Assembly: GCA_944319935.1 (NCBI GenBank)
Contig: CALUFM010000014.1
Coordinates: forward strand, 1-53,314
DNA: 53,314 nt
Source of the DNA: an uncultured Prevotella sp.
GTDB lineage: Bacteria > Bacteroidota > Bacteroidia > Bacteroidales > Bacteroidaceae
Reading direction: 5' to 3'
Each line of letters begins with the position of its first letter. Position 1 is the stretch's first letter. Made by a program: the position numbers and the translations under genes. Below, in pieces: positions 1 to 7,939 of this stretch. The notes under the pieces were generated by a model that saw only the letters and a list, made by a program, of their open reading frames with translations, made no database searches and was not told the origin of the DNA.

Positions 1-11
1 ACTTGAGCAAC

Positions 12-36
12 AAAAAAGGCGCCCGTAAAGAGCGCC
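12..36 (-). terminator. Rho-independent terminator of mnmE
   Basis: Read on the minus strand, a GGCGC stem, a 9-nt loop and a GCGCC arm are followed by a run of T. It lies about 45 bp beyond the mnmE stop codon. Confidence 0.75.
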
Positions 37-81
37 ATATTAATCGATTATAATCAATTTAACTATTTGATAATCAGGTAT

Positions 82-1482
82 TTACTTGCCGATGCAAAAG
101 TGTTTGAAGATGTTTTGAAGGGTCTCTTCTGTGGTTATTTCGCCGCCAACGATTTCGGCGAGGCTGTGCAGACAGTCGCGGAGGTCTTGCGCCACGAGGT
201 CGGATGGCAGACCGTCTGTGAGCCCTTGGCGCACTCGGCGGATGGCTTCCAGGGCGCGGGTGAGGGCTTCGTAGTGGCGGATGTTTGTCACAACCACGTC
301 GGCTGACGATATTTCAGGTATGCCGGCGGCGTCGATGAGCATTTGTTTGAGCTTGTCGAGGTTTGTGCCCTGCTTGGCGGATATTGATATGCTGCGTGTG
401 CCTTCGGGTGTGGCGGCGATGTCTGCGCCGTGTTTTTGTTCTGCTATGTCGGCCTTGTTGTACACCATAATCAGTTGTTTGCCTTTGCATAAGGGCAGGA
501 TTCTTTGGGCAAGTTCGTCGGTTTTTGACGCCAGGTCGGTAGGGTCGATTATCCAAAGTACGATTTCCGCTTGGTTGATTTTCTGGTATGTGCGGTCGAT
601 GCCGAGGCGTTCGATGGTGTCGGATGTGTCGCGTATTCCGGCGGTGTCGATGAAGCGGAATGTCGTGCCGTCGATGTTCACGGTGTCTTCGATGACGTCG
701 CGCGTGGTGCCGTGTATGTCGCTTACGATGGCGCGCTCCTCGCCCACGAGTGCGTTGAGCAGGGTTGACTTGCCTGCGTTTGTCTCGCCGACGATGGCCA
801 CGGGCACTCCGTTCTTTATGGCGTTGCCTACGCTGAACGATGAGGCGAGGCGTGATATTGTGGTTTCTATTTGTGCGGCTGTTGAGTCAAGTTCTGTTCG
901 GTCGGCGAATTCAAGTTCCTCGTGGTCGCTGAAGTCGAGTTCAAGCTCCATGAGGGATGTCAGCCTGAGCAGCTTGTCCCGCAGTTCGGCGAGCTTGCTG
1001 CTGAATCCGCCGCGCATCTGGTTGATTGCTATGCGGTGGGTGGCGGCTGACGACGACGCTATGAGGTCGGCCACGGCTTCCGCCTGGCTGAGGTCCATCT
1101 TGCCGTTGAGGAAGGCGCGGCGTGTGAACTCGCCCGGTTCGGCCGTGCGGCATCCGTTGTCTGTCAGCAACTGCATGACCTGTTGCAGGATGTACGCCGA
1201 GCCGTGGCATGATATTTCCACCGAGTCTTCGCCCGTATATGAGTGCGGTGCGCGGAAGAGGCTTACCAGCACGTCGTCAACGGGCCGGTTGTTGCCGTCG
1301 GTTATCTGGCCGTATGTTATGGTGTAAGGCTTTCGTTCGGCCAGCGGCGCGCCGTTTATCCCTGCCGGCGTGAATATCCTGTCGGTTATGCCGATGGCGT
1401 CTTCGCCTGACACGCGGATGATGCCTATCGCACCGCCGCGGCCTGTGGCTATGGCGCATATAGTGTCGTTGTTGTCTGTCAT
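82..1482 (-). CDS. mnmE: tRNA modification GTPase MnmE
   Basis: MnmE works with MnmG in the cytoplasm to install the carboxymethylaminomethyl group on U34 of certain tRNAs. The 466-residue length is normal. An N-terminal tetrahydrofolate-binding domain with a conserved opening (TICAIATGRGGAIGIIRVSG) is followed by a helical domain holding an inserted G domain. In the G domain I see the P-loop GETNAGKS near residue 232, the switch region GTTRD, DTAG, and NKAD for guanine specificity. The chain ends in CIGK, the C-terminal motif whose cysteine is essential in this family. The ATG at 1482 fits the family N-terminus. It is the last of three leftward genes (rsmI, lipoprotein, mnmE). Identification is secure. 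Confidence 0.97.
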   Translation of the reverse strand: MTDNNDTICAIATGRGGAIGIIRVSGEDAIGITDRIFTPAGINGAPLAERKPYTITYGQITDGNNRPVDDVLVSLFRAPHSYTGEDSVEISCHGSAYILQQVMQLLTDNGCRTAEPGEFTRRAFLNGKMDLSQAEAVADLIASSSAATHRIAINQMRGGFSSKLAELRDKLLRLTSLMELELDFSDHEELEFADRTELDSTAAQIETTISRLASSFSVGNAIKNGVPVAIVGETNAGKSTLLNALVGEERAIVSDIHGTTRDVIEDTVNIDGTTFRFIDTAGIRDTSDTIERLGIDRTYQKINQAEIVLWIIDPTDLASKTDELAQRILPLCKGKQLIMVYNKADIAEQKHGADIAATPEGTRSISISAKQGTNLDKLKQMLIDAAGIPEISSADVVVTNIRHYEALTRALEAIRRVRQGLTDGLPSDLVAQDLRDCLHSLAEIVGGEITTEETLQNIFKHFCIGK

Positions 1483-1549
1483 TTGGCTGTTTGTTGTCTT
1501 GTTGTTGCTTCCTTTCGGCCGTCCATGCCGGCTTGCGAGGTAAAAATTT

Positions 1550-1588
1550 ACGTGCCGGCACCATGCTTTGAGCTGGATGCCGGCACGT
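1550..1588 (-). terminator. Hairpin downstream of the coiled-coil lipoprotein gene
   Basis: A perfect 11-bp stem (ACGTGCCGGCA and its complement) with a 17-nt loop lies between the lipoprotein stop and the mnmE start. On the minus strand it is followed by an AT-rich stretch containing TTTTT. It is probably a terminator or a partial one. Confidence 0.6.
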
Positions 1589-1613
1589 AGTGCTTATTGA
1601 GCGTGTCGCAAAT

Positions 1614-2459
1614 TTATTTTACTTGTATTACGAGATATTTGCTTGTACTCCAGAACATCTGCGGATTGGTTATGTGAAGCACGTATTGTTTTTTAGCGTT
1701 GCGCTCCAGCTTGTAGCTGCTTGAGGGGTGCATGGTCAGCAGCTTGGCCGACTTTGAGTACAGGTTGAGGGCTTTGAGCGAGCGTATGTCAACCTTTGTG
1801 AAGTAGCTCTTGTTGAAGTTCGACTGCAGCACCTTGCCGTCAACGAGGATGTTCTGTTCTTTCAGTTCCTTCTTTGTGCCGAACACGTACCATGCGGTGT
1901 TCAATTGCTTGTCTTGCGCGTTGATGGTGTTGGCTTTCTTTGCGTTGTCGTCTTGCAGGGTGTTGACGTTCTTGTTGAGCGTCGTCACGGTGCGGTCAAG
2001 CTCCTCGATGTGGATGTCCTTGGCCTCAAGCTGTGCGTAGAGGTCTTTTATCTGGTGGTCTTTTTCCTCGAGTTGCTTGGTCAGGTTCTCGATTGTCTTT
2101 TGCAGTTGTTCGCTCTTTATTGAGCCGTTTTTCACTTGGCTGCGCAGTTTTGCAATGAGTTCGCGGTTCTCGGCCATGCGCTGTTGTATGAACTGCATGT
2201 TTTCGCGAATTTGCTGAGCCTTGCTTGCGCCTTCGCCCTCTTTTGCCACGCTGACTCTGTTTTCTGCCTCATTGATTTGCCTGAAGCCCTCTTCAACCTC
2301 GTTGAGCAGCCCCATCATGTCGTTGATTTCGTTGTCTTTTTGCTCGATGATTTTCTGCAGCGAGTCGCTCGGGCTGGTTTCCGGAAGGTCAGATGTTTTC
2401 CCGTTGTTGCATGCGACCAATGCCAGGAGGCATGCCGCGAAGAATAGTAACTTTCTCAT
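1614..2459 (-). CDS. Coiled-coil lipoprotein of unknown function
   Basis: The protein has 281 residues. A lipoprotein signal peptide ends in LVAC, with the lipidated cysteine at residue 17, so it should be anchored in the envelope. Residues of about 30 to 180 are rich in Glu, Gln, Lys and Leu in heptad-like spacing and should form a long coiled coil. The C-terminal third, from about residue 195, looks globular (AWYVFGTKKELKEQNIL). Similar coiled-coil lipoproteins occur widely in Bacteroidales without an assigned role. It lies 52 bp downstream of rsmI on the same strand and may be co-transcribed with it. I do not recognise a function. Confidence 0.85.
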   Translation of the reverse strand: MRKLLFFAACLLALVACNNGKTSDLPETSPSDSLQKIIEQKDNEINDMMGLLNEVEEGFRQINEAENRVSVAKEGEGASKAQQIRENMQFIQQRMAENRELIAKLRSQVKNGSIKSEQLQKTIENLTKQLEEKDHQIKDLYAQLEAKDIHIEELDRTVTTLNKNVNTLQDDNAKKANTINAQDKQLNTAWYVFGTKKELKEQNILVDGKVLQSNFNKSYFTKVDIRSLKALNLYSKSAKLLTMHPSSSYKLERNAKKQYVLHITNPQMFWSTSKYLVIQVK

Positions 2460-2511
2460 AGTTTTATATTTTTACGTTGTTGTCTTGTTTATTGTGCGCT
2501 TCGGGCTGTTC

Positions 2512-3261
2512 TCAGCGGCTTTCTGCCGCCTTTTCGTCGGGTGTTTCGCCATCGGTAGGATGGTTGTTGCGGCGTTTTGCGGCCTTCTTTTCCGGCGCGC
2601 CCTCAACGATGATGACAAACTCTCCGCGCGGCTCGTTCTCCTTGAAGTGGGCTGTCAGTTCGGCCAGCGTGCCGCGCACGCTCTCCTCATGCATCTTTGA
2701 TAGCTCGCGGCATGCACAGGCGTTGCGCTCCTCGCCAAAGTTTTCGGCGAATTGCTGCAAGGTTTTCAGCACACGGTAGGGTGACTCGTAGAAGACCATC
2801 GTGCGCGTTTCTTCTTTCAGCGTGGCGATGCGCGTGGCGCGCCCTTTCTTTTGTGGCAGGAAGCCTTCGAAGCAGAAGCGGTCGCATGGCAACCCAGACG
2901 ACACCAAGGCCGGCACGAACGCCGTAGCCCCGGGCAGGCACTGCACGGTGACGCCCGCATTGACGGCCTCGCGCACGAGGAAGAACCCGGGGTCGCTTAT
3001 CCCCGGCGTGCCGGCGTCGCTGATCAACGCCGCCGTGGCTCCGGCCTTCAGCCGCTCCACTACTGACGCCGACGTGCCGTGTTCATTGAACTTGTGGTGT
3101 GACATGAGCCTGTTGCTGATGTCGAAGTGCTTCAGCAGCACGCTTGACGTGCGTGTGTCTTCGGCCAATATGAAGTCGGCCTCTTTCAGCACTTTCACCG
3201 CCCTGAACGTCATGTCGTCCAAATTGCCCACAGGCGTGGGTACAATATATAATAAGCCCAT
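2512..3261 (-). CDS. rsmI: 16S rRNA 2'-O-ribose C1402 methyltransferase RsmI
   Basis: RsmI uses S-adenosylmethionine to 2'-O-methylate C1402 of 16S rRNA. The start was set to the ATG at 3261, because the protein then begins LLYIVPTPVGNLDDMTFRA, the family's N-terminus. The longer frame to 3414 would add about 51 low-complexity residues and cover the promoter. Family motifs include LAEDTRTSSVLLKHF, SDAGTPGISDPG and GATAFVPALVSSGLP. The 249-residue product has a C-terminal tail of about 25 charged residues (from EKKAAKRRNN) beyond the usual catalytic domain. It is divergently transcribed from tdk with a clear promoter. Confidence 0.95.
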   Translation of the reverse strand: MGLLYIVPTPVGNLDDMTFRAVKVLKEADFILAEDTRTSSVLLKHFDISNRLMSHHKFNEHGTSASVVERLKAGATAALISDAGTPGISDPGFFLVREAVNAGVTVQCLPGATAFVPALVSSGLPCDRFCFEGFLPQKKGRATRIATLKEETRTMVFYESPYRVLKTLQQFAENFGEERNACACRELSKMHEESVRGTLAELTAHFKENEPRGEFVIIVEGAPEKKAAKRRNNHPTDGETPDEKAAESR

Positions 3262-3361
3262 GTTATGCCGCAAATTGATATGTTTAGGTAAGGGTGCGTG
3301 CCGCCGATTGGCGCGTGCTTGTGCGTTGTTGGCGTCGTGGCCGCACCTTTGACCATGTTTG

Positions 3362-3392
3362 CAAATATAGGTAAATAATCTACGGCGGCAAA
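3362..3392 (-). promoter_or_regulatory. Promoter of rsmI (Bacteroidetes type)
   Basis: On the minus strand, TTTG (3392-3389) and TATATTTG (3369-3362) are separated by 19 bp. This is a full match to the Bacteroidetes primary sigma consensus. It fires leftward into rsmI, leaving a leader of about 95 nt. Confidence 0.85.
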
Positions 3393-3407
3393 AAAACGGC
3401 GCATTTC

Positions 3408-3439
3408 TTTGCAATTTTTAAAACGTATTTGTAATTTTG
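3408..3439 (+). promoter_or_regulatory. Promoter of tdk (Bacteroidetes type)
   Basis: TTTG (3408-3411) and TAATTTTG (3432-3439) are separated by 20 bp, a full match to the consensus. The -7 box lies only 7 bp before the tdk ATG, so the transcript has almost no leader. Confidence 0.85.
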
Positions 3440-3446
3440 TGGCGAA

Positions 3447-4043
3447 ATGAATAACAGAATGTCATGTGAGGCGCACCGCCCCGGGAGAATTGAAGTAGTG
3501 TGCGGTTCGATGTTCTCCGGCAAGACGGAGGAACTTATACGCAGGCTGAAGCGCGCCGAGTTCGCGCGGCAGAAGGTAGAGATATTCAAACCCTCGATAG
3601 ATACAAGATATTCGGAGATGGAGGTGGTCAGCCACGACCGCCACTCAATACCGAGTACGCCCGTAGAGTCATCGTCGTCGATACTCCTGCTGTCGTCAGA
3701 CATCGAAGTAGTGGGCATAGACGAGGCACAGTTTTTCGACGACGGTCTGGTTGGCGTGTGCAACGAGCTGGCCAACCGCGGCATAAGGGTTGTTGTGGCG
3801 GGGCTTGACATGGACTTCAAGGGCGTGCCATTCGGCCCTATTCCCGCGCTGTGCGCCATCGCCGACGAGGTTACCAAGGTGCATGCCATCTGCGTGAAGT
3901 GCGGCGCGCTGGCATACGTCAGCCACCGGCTCGTGCCGGGCGACAAGCGCGTCATGCTCGGCGAGCAGAGCGAATATGAGCCGCTGTGCCGCGAGTGTTA
4001 CCGCAAAGCGGTGGAAGAGGAGCGGAGGATGGCGTTGACATGA
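3447..4043 (+). CDS. tdk: Thymidine kinase, type II
   Basis: This enzyme phosphorylates thymidine to dTMP with ATP in the pyrimidine salvage pathway. The 198-residue protein has the P-loop GSMFSGKT at residues 20-27 and the catalytic segment IDEAQFF at 91-97. The lasso and substrate region reads [14 protein letters not shown]. Two zinc-binding cysteine pairs are visible, C149/C152 and C181/C184. These define the short, tetrameric, zinc-containing type II enzyme. The ATG at 3447 sits directly after its own promoter. Identification is secure. Confidence 0.97.
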   Translation: MNNRMSCEAHRPGRIEVVCGSMFSGKTEELIRRLKRAEFARQKVEIFKPSIDTRYSEMEVVSHDRHSIPSTPVESSSSILLLSSDIEVVGIDEAQFFDDGLVGVCNELANRGIRVVVAGLDMDFKGVPFGPIPALCAIADEVTKVHAICVKCGALAYVSHRLVPGDKRVMLGEQSEYEPLCRECYRKAVEEERRMALT

Positions 4044-4089
4044 CGCGCAGCCGTGCGCTGCCAGCCGCGCGTGTCATGGCTTGTTGCGA

Positions 4090-4155
4090 TGCAAAAGACG
4101 GCCTTTCGCCTTGCAAAAGGCGGCTTTTCGCACGATGAAACACGGCCTTTTGCAA
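4090..4155. repeat. GCAAAAGGC-word repeat cluster
   Basis: Several copies of the word TTTTGC/GCAAAAG next to GGCGGC or GGCCTTTCGC, in both orientations, fill the gap between tdk and the AI-2E gene. Relatives recur at seven other intergenic sites in the window. Confidence 0.7.
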
Positions 4156-4295
4156 GACTGTTCGCAACGTCTTGGCAGTCAGTTGCTTACGCCGCAGTGC
4201 GGCAAGGGCTGCGATGACCGTCGCATGGCGGAGCGTCCGAGCTTTCAGGCGGCCGTAAGGCCGGACGGCAAAATGACCATATAACACATAAGACT

Positions 4296-5459
4296 ATGAT
4301 AATAGAAGAGAAGATAACTTTCGACAAGTTCATCCGTTGGTCGCTGACCGCGGTGGTGGTGGTCGTCGTGCTGTTGCTGATGAACTATCTCAGCAGCGTC
4401 CTGTTGCCGTTCTTCGTGGCGTGGCTGTTGGCGTACTTGGTTTACCCGATAGTCAAGTTCGTGCAGTACAGGCTGCACGTGCCTACGAGGGTGCTGTCGA
4501 TAATAGTGTCGTTGTTGTTTGTCGTTGCGGTAATCGGCGGCATATTCTACCTTATAATACCTCCCATGTTCGAGCAGTTTGACAAGCTCAGCGAGGTGCT
4601 TTCGCGCTACCTGCACGAAAAGACGCACATCAGCAACTTCCCCGTCGCCATACAGCAGTGGATTGGTGACAACCGCGAGGCCATACAAAGCTTCTTCCAG
4701 CAGGAGGACGTGGTCGAGGCTATAAAGAACGCCACGCCCAAAGTCTTTTCCGTGATAGGGCAGACGGCAAGCGTGCTGGTCAGCGTCGTGGCGTCGCTCA
4801 TCACGCTGCTTTACCTGTTTTTCATCCTGCTTGACTATGAGAAGCTGGCGTCGAGTTTCATAAAGATATTCCCAAAGAAGAGCCGCCCGTTCTGGCAAGC
4901 CTTGGTGGGCGACGTCGAGCGCGAGATGAACAGCTACATACGCGGCCAAAGCCTCGTGGCATTGTGCATAGCGGTGTTGTTCTGCATAGGTTTCACCATC
5001 ATCGATTTCCCTATGGCCATAGGTCTTGGCATACTCATAGGCATCCTAAGCCTCATTCCCTACGTCCACGGACTTGCCTTCATCCCGATGGCGTTCCTGT
5101 CGCTGCTCAAGGCCGCCGACACGGGGCAGAACTTCTGGGTGATATTCGCCTCGGCCACGGCCGTATTCATAGTGGTGCAAGCCATCACCGACATGGTGCT
5201 AACCCCGAAGATAATGGGCAAGGCCATGGGGCTCAACCCCGCCGTCATCCTGCTGTCGCTCTCGGTCTGGGGCGCGCTGCTCGGCTTCATCGGCCTTATC
5301 GTGGCCTTGCCGCTCACCACGCTAATCATCGCCTACTACCAGCGTTACGTGACGAAGGAAGGTGACGGCGACGCTCCCCCTGAAACGCCGTCAGACCTCG
5401 CCGTACAGGCTTCTTCAACGGCAAATGATGAAGAAAAAAGTGAAAAAACGGCCGAATAA
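4296..5459 (+). CDS. AI-2E family (PerM-like) transporter
   Basis: This 387-residue multi-pass inner-membrane protein belongs to the AI-2E/UPF0118 family. Members are proposed exporters of small molecules, some of them Na+/H+ antiporters. It has an N-terminal pair of membrane segments (residues of about 12-55), a third near 70-90, a soluble insertion, and a C-terminal block of four or five segments. The family signature GKAMGLNPAVILLSLSVWGALLGFIGLIVALPLTTLI is visible in part as GLNPAVILLSL and GFIGLIVALPL. A hydrophilic tail of about 35 residues follows. A hairpin at the stop codon ends the transcript. The substrate cannot be judged from sequence. Confidence 0.88.
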   Translation: MIIEEKITFDKFIRWSLTAVVVVVVLLLMNYLSSVLLPFFVAWLLAYLVYPIVKFVQYRLHVPTRVLSIIVSLLFVVAVIGGIFYLIIPPMFEQFDKLSEVLSRYLHEKTHISNFPVAIQQWIGDNREAIQSFFQQEDVVEAIKNATPKVFSVIGQTASVLVSVVASLITLLYLFFILLDYEKLASSFIKIFPKKSRPFWQALVGDVEREMNSYIRGQSLVALCIAVLFCIGFTIIDFPMAIGLGILIGILSLIPYVHGLAFIPMAFLSLLKAADTGQNFWVIFASATAVFIVVQAITDMVLTPKIMGKAMGLNPAVILLSLSVWGALLGFIGLIVALPLTTLIIAYYQRYVTKEGDGDAPPETPSDLAVQASSTANDEEKSEKTAE

Positions 5460-5470
5460 TTTGGCCGTTT
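5446..5470 (+). terminator. Hairpin over the AI-2E stop codon
   Basis: AAACGGCC and GGCCGTTT form an 8-bp stem around a 9-nt loop that contains the TAA stop. The right arm overlaps the upstream element of the tRNA-Lys promoter. Confidence 0.55.
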
Positions 5471-5491
5471 GACGGAAAAAGCGTACCTTTG
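5460..5491 (+). promoter_or_regulatory. Promoter of tRNA-Lys
   Basis: TTTG (5460-5463) and TACCTTTG (5484-5491) are separated by exactly 20 bp, a full Bacteroidetes promoter match. It lies about 32 bp before the tRNA. Confidence 0.85.
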
Positions 5492-5522
5492 CACACGCTT
5501 TACGAAACATAATGAATAACTT

Positions 5523-5595
5523 GATCCGTTAGCTCAGTTGGTAGAGCACAACACTTTTAATGTTGGGGTCTTGGGTTCGAGCCCCAAACGGATCA
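5523..5595 (+). tRNA. tRNA-Lys (anticodon TTT)
   Basis: The 7-bp acceptor stem (GATCCGT with ACGGATC), D arm, T arm (TTCGAGC loop region) and the 5-bp anticodon stem CAACA/TGTTG are all present. The anticodon loop CTTTTAA gives anticodon TTT, hence lysine. The discriminator base is A, and CCA is not encoded. Confidence 0.97.
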
Positions 5596-5600
5596 CTGGT

Positions 5601-5645
5601 AAGCTCTCGGAAGTCTGTTGTTAGCAGGTTTTCGGGAGCTTTCTT
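5601..5645 (+). terminator. Terminator of tRNA-Lys
   Basis: AGCTCTCG pairs with CGGGAGCT across a loop of about 23 nt and is followed by TTCTTTTC. It lies directly after the tRNA. Confidence 0.65.
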
Positions 5646-5904
5646 TTCTTTTGGTTTCAGCTTTTTTGTTTATGTGTTGGCGTAAGGCAATCATGCCCAA
5701 AACGGGATGTGCGCTTTGGGATGTTCCTGTTGTGTGATTGTTTTGTTCAGGGATTGTTATGCGTGCTTTTGCCGCTTGGGATTTAAATGTAAATGTTTTT
5801 TCATGGGCTGTGCCGCCTTTCGTGCTGTTGTCAGTGTCTTTTGACGGTGTCGGCTGTAAGGCTTTTTGTCTTGTGTATTAGGTGTTTTGGTTGACAAATG
5901 ATGT

Positions 5905-6121
5905 TTATCTCTTCCCAAGAGAGACGCTCTGCTGCAAAATTAGACAAAATTTTGTAATATACAATATTTATCAAGCTAAAAATAACTCATATTCACCACT
6001 TTTGTTTTTGCTTTTGTTTTGCAAAATCGTTTGTTGTTTAGTGAAAACAAGGAAGCATACACGCTAAACGCCTAAAATCCAACATATTACGACAATATCA
6101 TACTCTCTTGGGAAGAGATAA
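5905..6121. promoter_or_regulatory. Invertible promoter segment, OFF orientation
   Basis: A perfect 19-bp inverted repeat, TTATCTCTTCCCAAGAGAG, occupies 5905-5923 and, reversed, 6103-6121. Each copy contains its own dyad (TCTCTT-CCC-AAGAGA), as site-specific recombination sites often do. The 179 bp between them hold one excellent promoter, on the minus strand at 5935-5965, pointing away from the polysaccharide genes. Inverting the segment would aim it at the UpxY-like gene 127 bp downstream. The layout matches the phase-variable capsule promoters known in Bacteroides. No recombinase gene lies in this window. Confidence 0.85.
5935..5965 (-). promoter_or_regulatory. Promoter inside the invertible segment
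   Basis: On the minus strand, ATTG (5965-5962), a 19-bp spacer and TAATTTTG (5942-5935) match the Bacteroidetes consensus except for one base in the upstream box. In the orientation shown it transcribes leftward into gene-free DNA toward the tRNA. I found no comparable plus-strand promoter between the repeats. Confidence 0.8.
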
Positions 6122-6247
6122 GCACATGTCCTGCGCATTTTTGTCATTTTCTTGGCTTCTTGTAAAGTGACGGAAATGGTAAAAGCATAATCGTTGTTTT
6201 GGATGAAACATGTGCAATGCAAAAAATAAATTAGATTGAATTTATCG

Positions 6248-7288
6248 ATGCCACTGTATAGTTCAGATGTTCATTCTAAGGCCATGGGGCAACGTGATAA
6301 CGAGGTTGTGTCATACGCAGCCACGGAAGAGGATGTATCTGTAAGAGACACGTGCATGTCATGGTGCTATCTGTTTGTCCACCATGCCAAGGTTGACCTC
6401 ATGGAAAAGATTCTGAGCAAGAGGTTTAAGACATTTATCCATAAAACGACCATATACAAAAATGAAAATAAACATATAAGAGAACAAGAACGTCCTACGA
6501 TTTCCGGGCTTATATTCGTACAGGGCGACAAGGTGAAGATTCAGGACTTCCTGAACAAGTACTGCCACGGTACATATTTGGCGAATGACTGTAGCACGAA
6601 GACAACGGCTGTTATCCCCGACAAGGTAATGCGTCCGTTCATGCAGTTGGACATGGGGCGCAACCGCATAAGGTTCATGCCGCATCCGTTGGATTATTAT
6701 TCTGAAGGCAATGTGCTGGTAAGGATAACATCAGGGCTGCTGAGGGGCTTTGAGGGATACATCATACGGATTTCGAGGGACAAATGCCTCGTCACTTCAA
6801 TCGGCGGCGTGACGGTGGCGATAAAAGGCATATACAAAGAGAGTTTTGAGAATGTTGGCGAATATGTCAGGCTGCGCAGGATGCAGCAGCACATCGGCGA
6901 CGGATGCGGAACGGACGTCGGCGGATGCCGTGACGGGATAAGCAAGTGCTTCTTCAGTCCCGACTCGCAGCTTGACATGATGGTAATGGCGCAAAGCCTT
7001 CAACAGTATGTTGACCGTGCGCGCGGCAGTTTGGAGAAAGGCCGGTGTGGCGATGCCGCCGAAATCGCCTTGACGCTGCTCGCCGAGGTTGGTGTCCGTT
7101 ACCCTTCAATGAGCGTGGCTGGCAAGGGCTGCGACGTGAAAGTCATATTGGATGTTTGCCGTGACGCCGGCGGGTTGCTGGCCTCGATTGCCGGTGACGA
7201 TGGCTTGCCGGAGGACTTCAGGCATGAAGTTGACGCTGAAATGCGGGCGTTGGCAGGTAAATATCCGTTTTTACCCATTCCCGTTTAA
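6248..7288 (+). CDS. UpxY-like transcription antiterminator (NusG family)
   Basis: NusG paralogs of this type let RNA polymerase read through long capsule operons and are usually the first gene of the locus, as here. The ATG at 6248 was chosen over an in-frame TTG at 6236, giving 346 residues. A NusG N-terminal domain spans about residues 38-145 (SWCYLFVHHAKVDLMEKILS). A KOW-like segment lies at 153-195 (EGNVLVRITSGLLRGFEGYI). Typical UpxY proteins have about 170-180 residues. This one carries an extra helical region of about 110 residues at its C-terminus (from MMVMAQSLQQYVDRARGSLE) that I do not recognise. Expression should depend on the upstream invertible promoter. Confidence 0.85.
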   Translation: MPLYSSDVHSKAMGQRDNEVVSYAATEEDVSVRDTCMSWCYLFVHHAKVDLMEKILSKRFKTFIHKTTIYKNENKHIREQERPTISGLIFVQGDKVKIQDFLNKYCHGTYLANDCSTKTTAVIPDKVMRPFMQLDMGRNRIRFMPHPLDYYSEGNVLVRITSGLLRGFEGYIIRISRDKCLVTSIGGVTVAIKGIYKESFENVGEYVRLRRMQQHIGDGCGTDVGGCRDGISKCFFSPDSQLDMMVMAQSLQQYVDRARGSLEKGRCGDAAEIALTLLAEVGVRYPSMSVAGKGCDVKVILDVCRDAGGLLASIAGDDGLPEDFRHEVDAEMRALAGKYPFLPIPV

Positions 7289-7399
7289 GCGCACGCAAGG
7301 TATTGTTGGCTTGTTGTCTACTTGCGGTAGGTGTGCCGCTCTTGCCGGTTTTGCGTGATTTTCTTGTTTGCCTGTGATTTTTTGTAAACATTGCGGCTG

Positions 7400-7939
7400 A
7401 TGAGCGTCTTGTTGGTTATCTTGTTTTTGGCCGTCTTGTCCTTGGCTGTTGTCGTTTATCGCCAATACAAGAGACTCCGCTCTTTTGGCGGTGAAGCCGC
7501 CGTCAAGGATGAAGCCGCTGGGCATGCAGACAGTGACGGCGACCCTGGCGGCGACGTCCGGGTGACAGTGTTGCCGGGCGATGAAGACGGCCGTGACGAT
7601 GAGCTGCATGACAGGTTGCTGTTCGAGCGCGTCCATCGCCTCATCGTTGACGGCAAGCTCTTCCTTGACCCGGGCTTTTCGCGCGAAACGTACATAAAGC
7701 TTAGCTTGGTCAACAAGAACAAGGTAGGCCAGCTTGTGCAACGTTACGCAGGGACAAACCTCAACGGATATATTAACGACATGCGCCTGGAATACGCCGT
7801 GGGGCTTTTGCATGAAAAGCCCGACATGCCCATAAAGGCTTTGGTGGTTGACTCAGGTTTCAGCAGCGTGCGCACGTTTTACAGGCTTTTCACCGCAAAA
7901 TACGGTGTTACGCCGACACAATACAGGGATAATTTATGA
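7400..7939 (+). CDS. Membrane-anchored AraC-type HTH regulator
   Basis: The 179-residue protein starts at the ATG at 7400, since the earlier TTG at 7391 adds only three residues. An N-terminal transmembrane segment (SVLLVILFLAVLSLAVVVY) is followed by a charged linker. The C-terminus is an AraC/XylS DNA-binding domain of about 100 residues. It has the two HTH units and the family signature ALVVDSGFSSVRTFYRLFTA before the ending KYGVTPTQYRDNL. Its stop codon overlaps the next start (ATGA), so it is probably translationally coupled to the HPr-kinase-like gene. A DNA-binding domain tethered to the inner membrane suggests signal sensing linked to the polysaccharide locus, but this is inference. 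Confidence 0.85.
   Translation: MSVLLVILFLAVLSLAVVVYRQYKRLRSFGGEAAVKDEAAGHADSDGDPGGDVRVTVLPGDEDGRDDELHDRLLFERVHRLIVDGKLFLDPGFSRETYIKLSLVNKNKVGQLVQRYAGTNLNGYINDMRLEYAVGLLHEKPDMPIKALVVDSGFSSVRTFYRLFTAKYGVTPTQYRDNL

Noticed and set aside
281..1327. Long plus-strand open frame of 348 codons
   Set aside because: It is antisense to mnmE, which is certain. The translation is low-complexity Ser/Arg/Val-rich with no motif.
3262..3414. Longer N-terminus for RsmI
   Set aside because: The extra residues lack family similarity and the extension crosses a perfect promoter. The ATG at 3261 fits the family start.
4245..4949. Minus-strand open frame of 234 codons
   Set aside because: It is a shadow of the AI-2E transporter gene, with a His/Arg/Asp-rich composition typical of the opposite strand.
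5882..6067. Small plus-strand open frame inside the invertible segment
   Set aside because: It spans the recombination repeat and an AT-rich promoter region, with no protein-like pattern.
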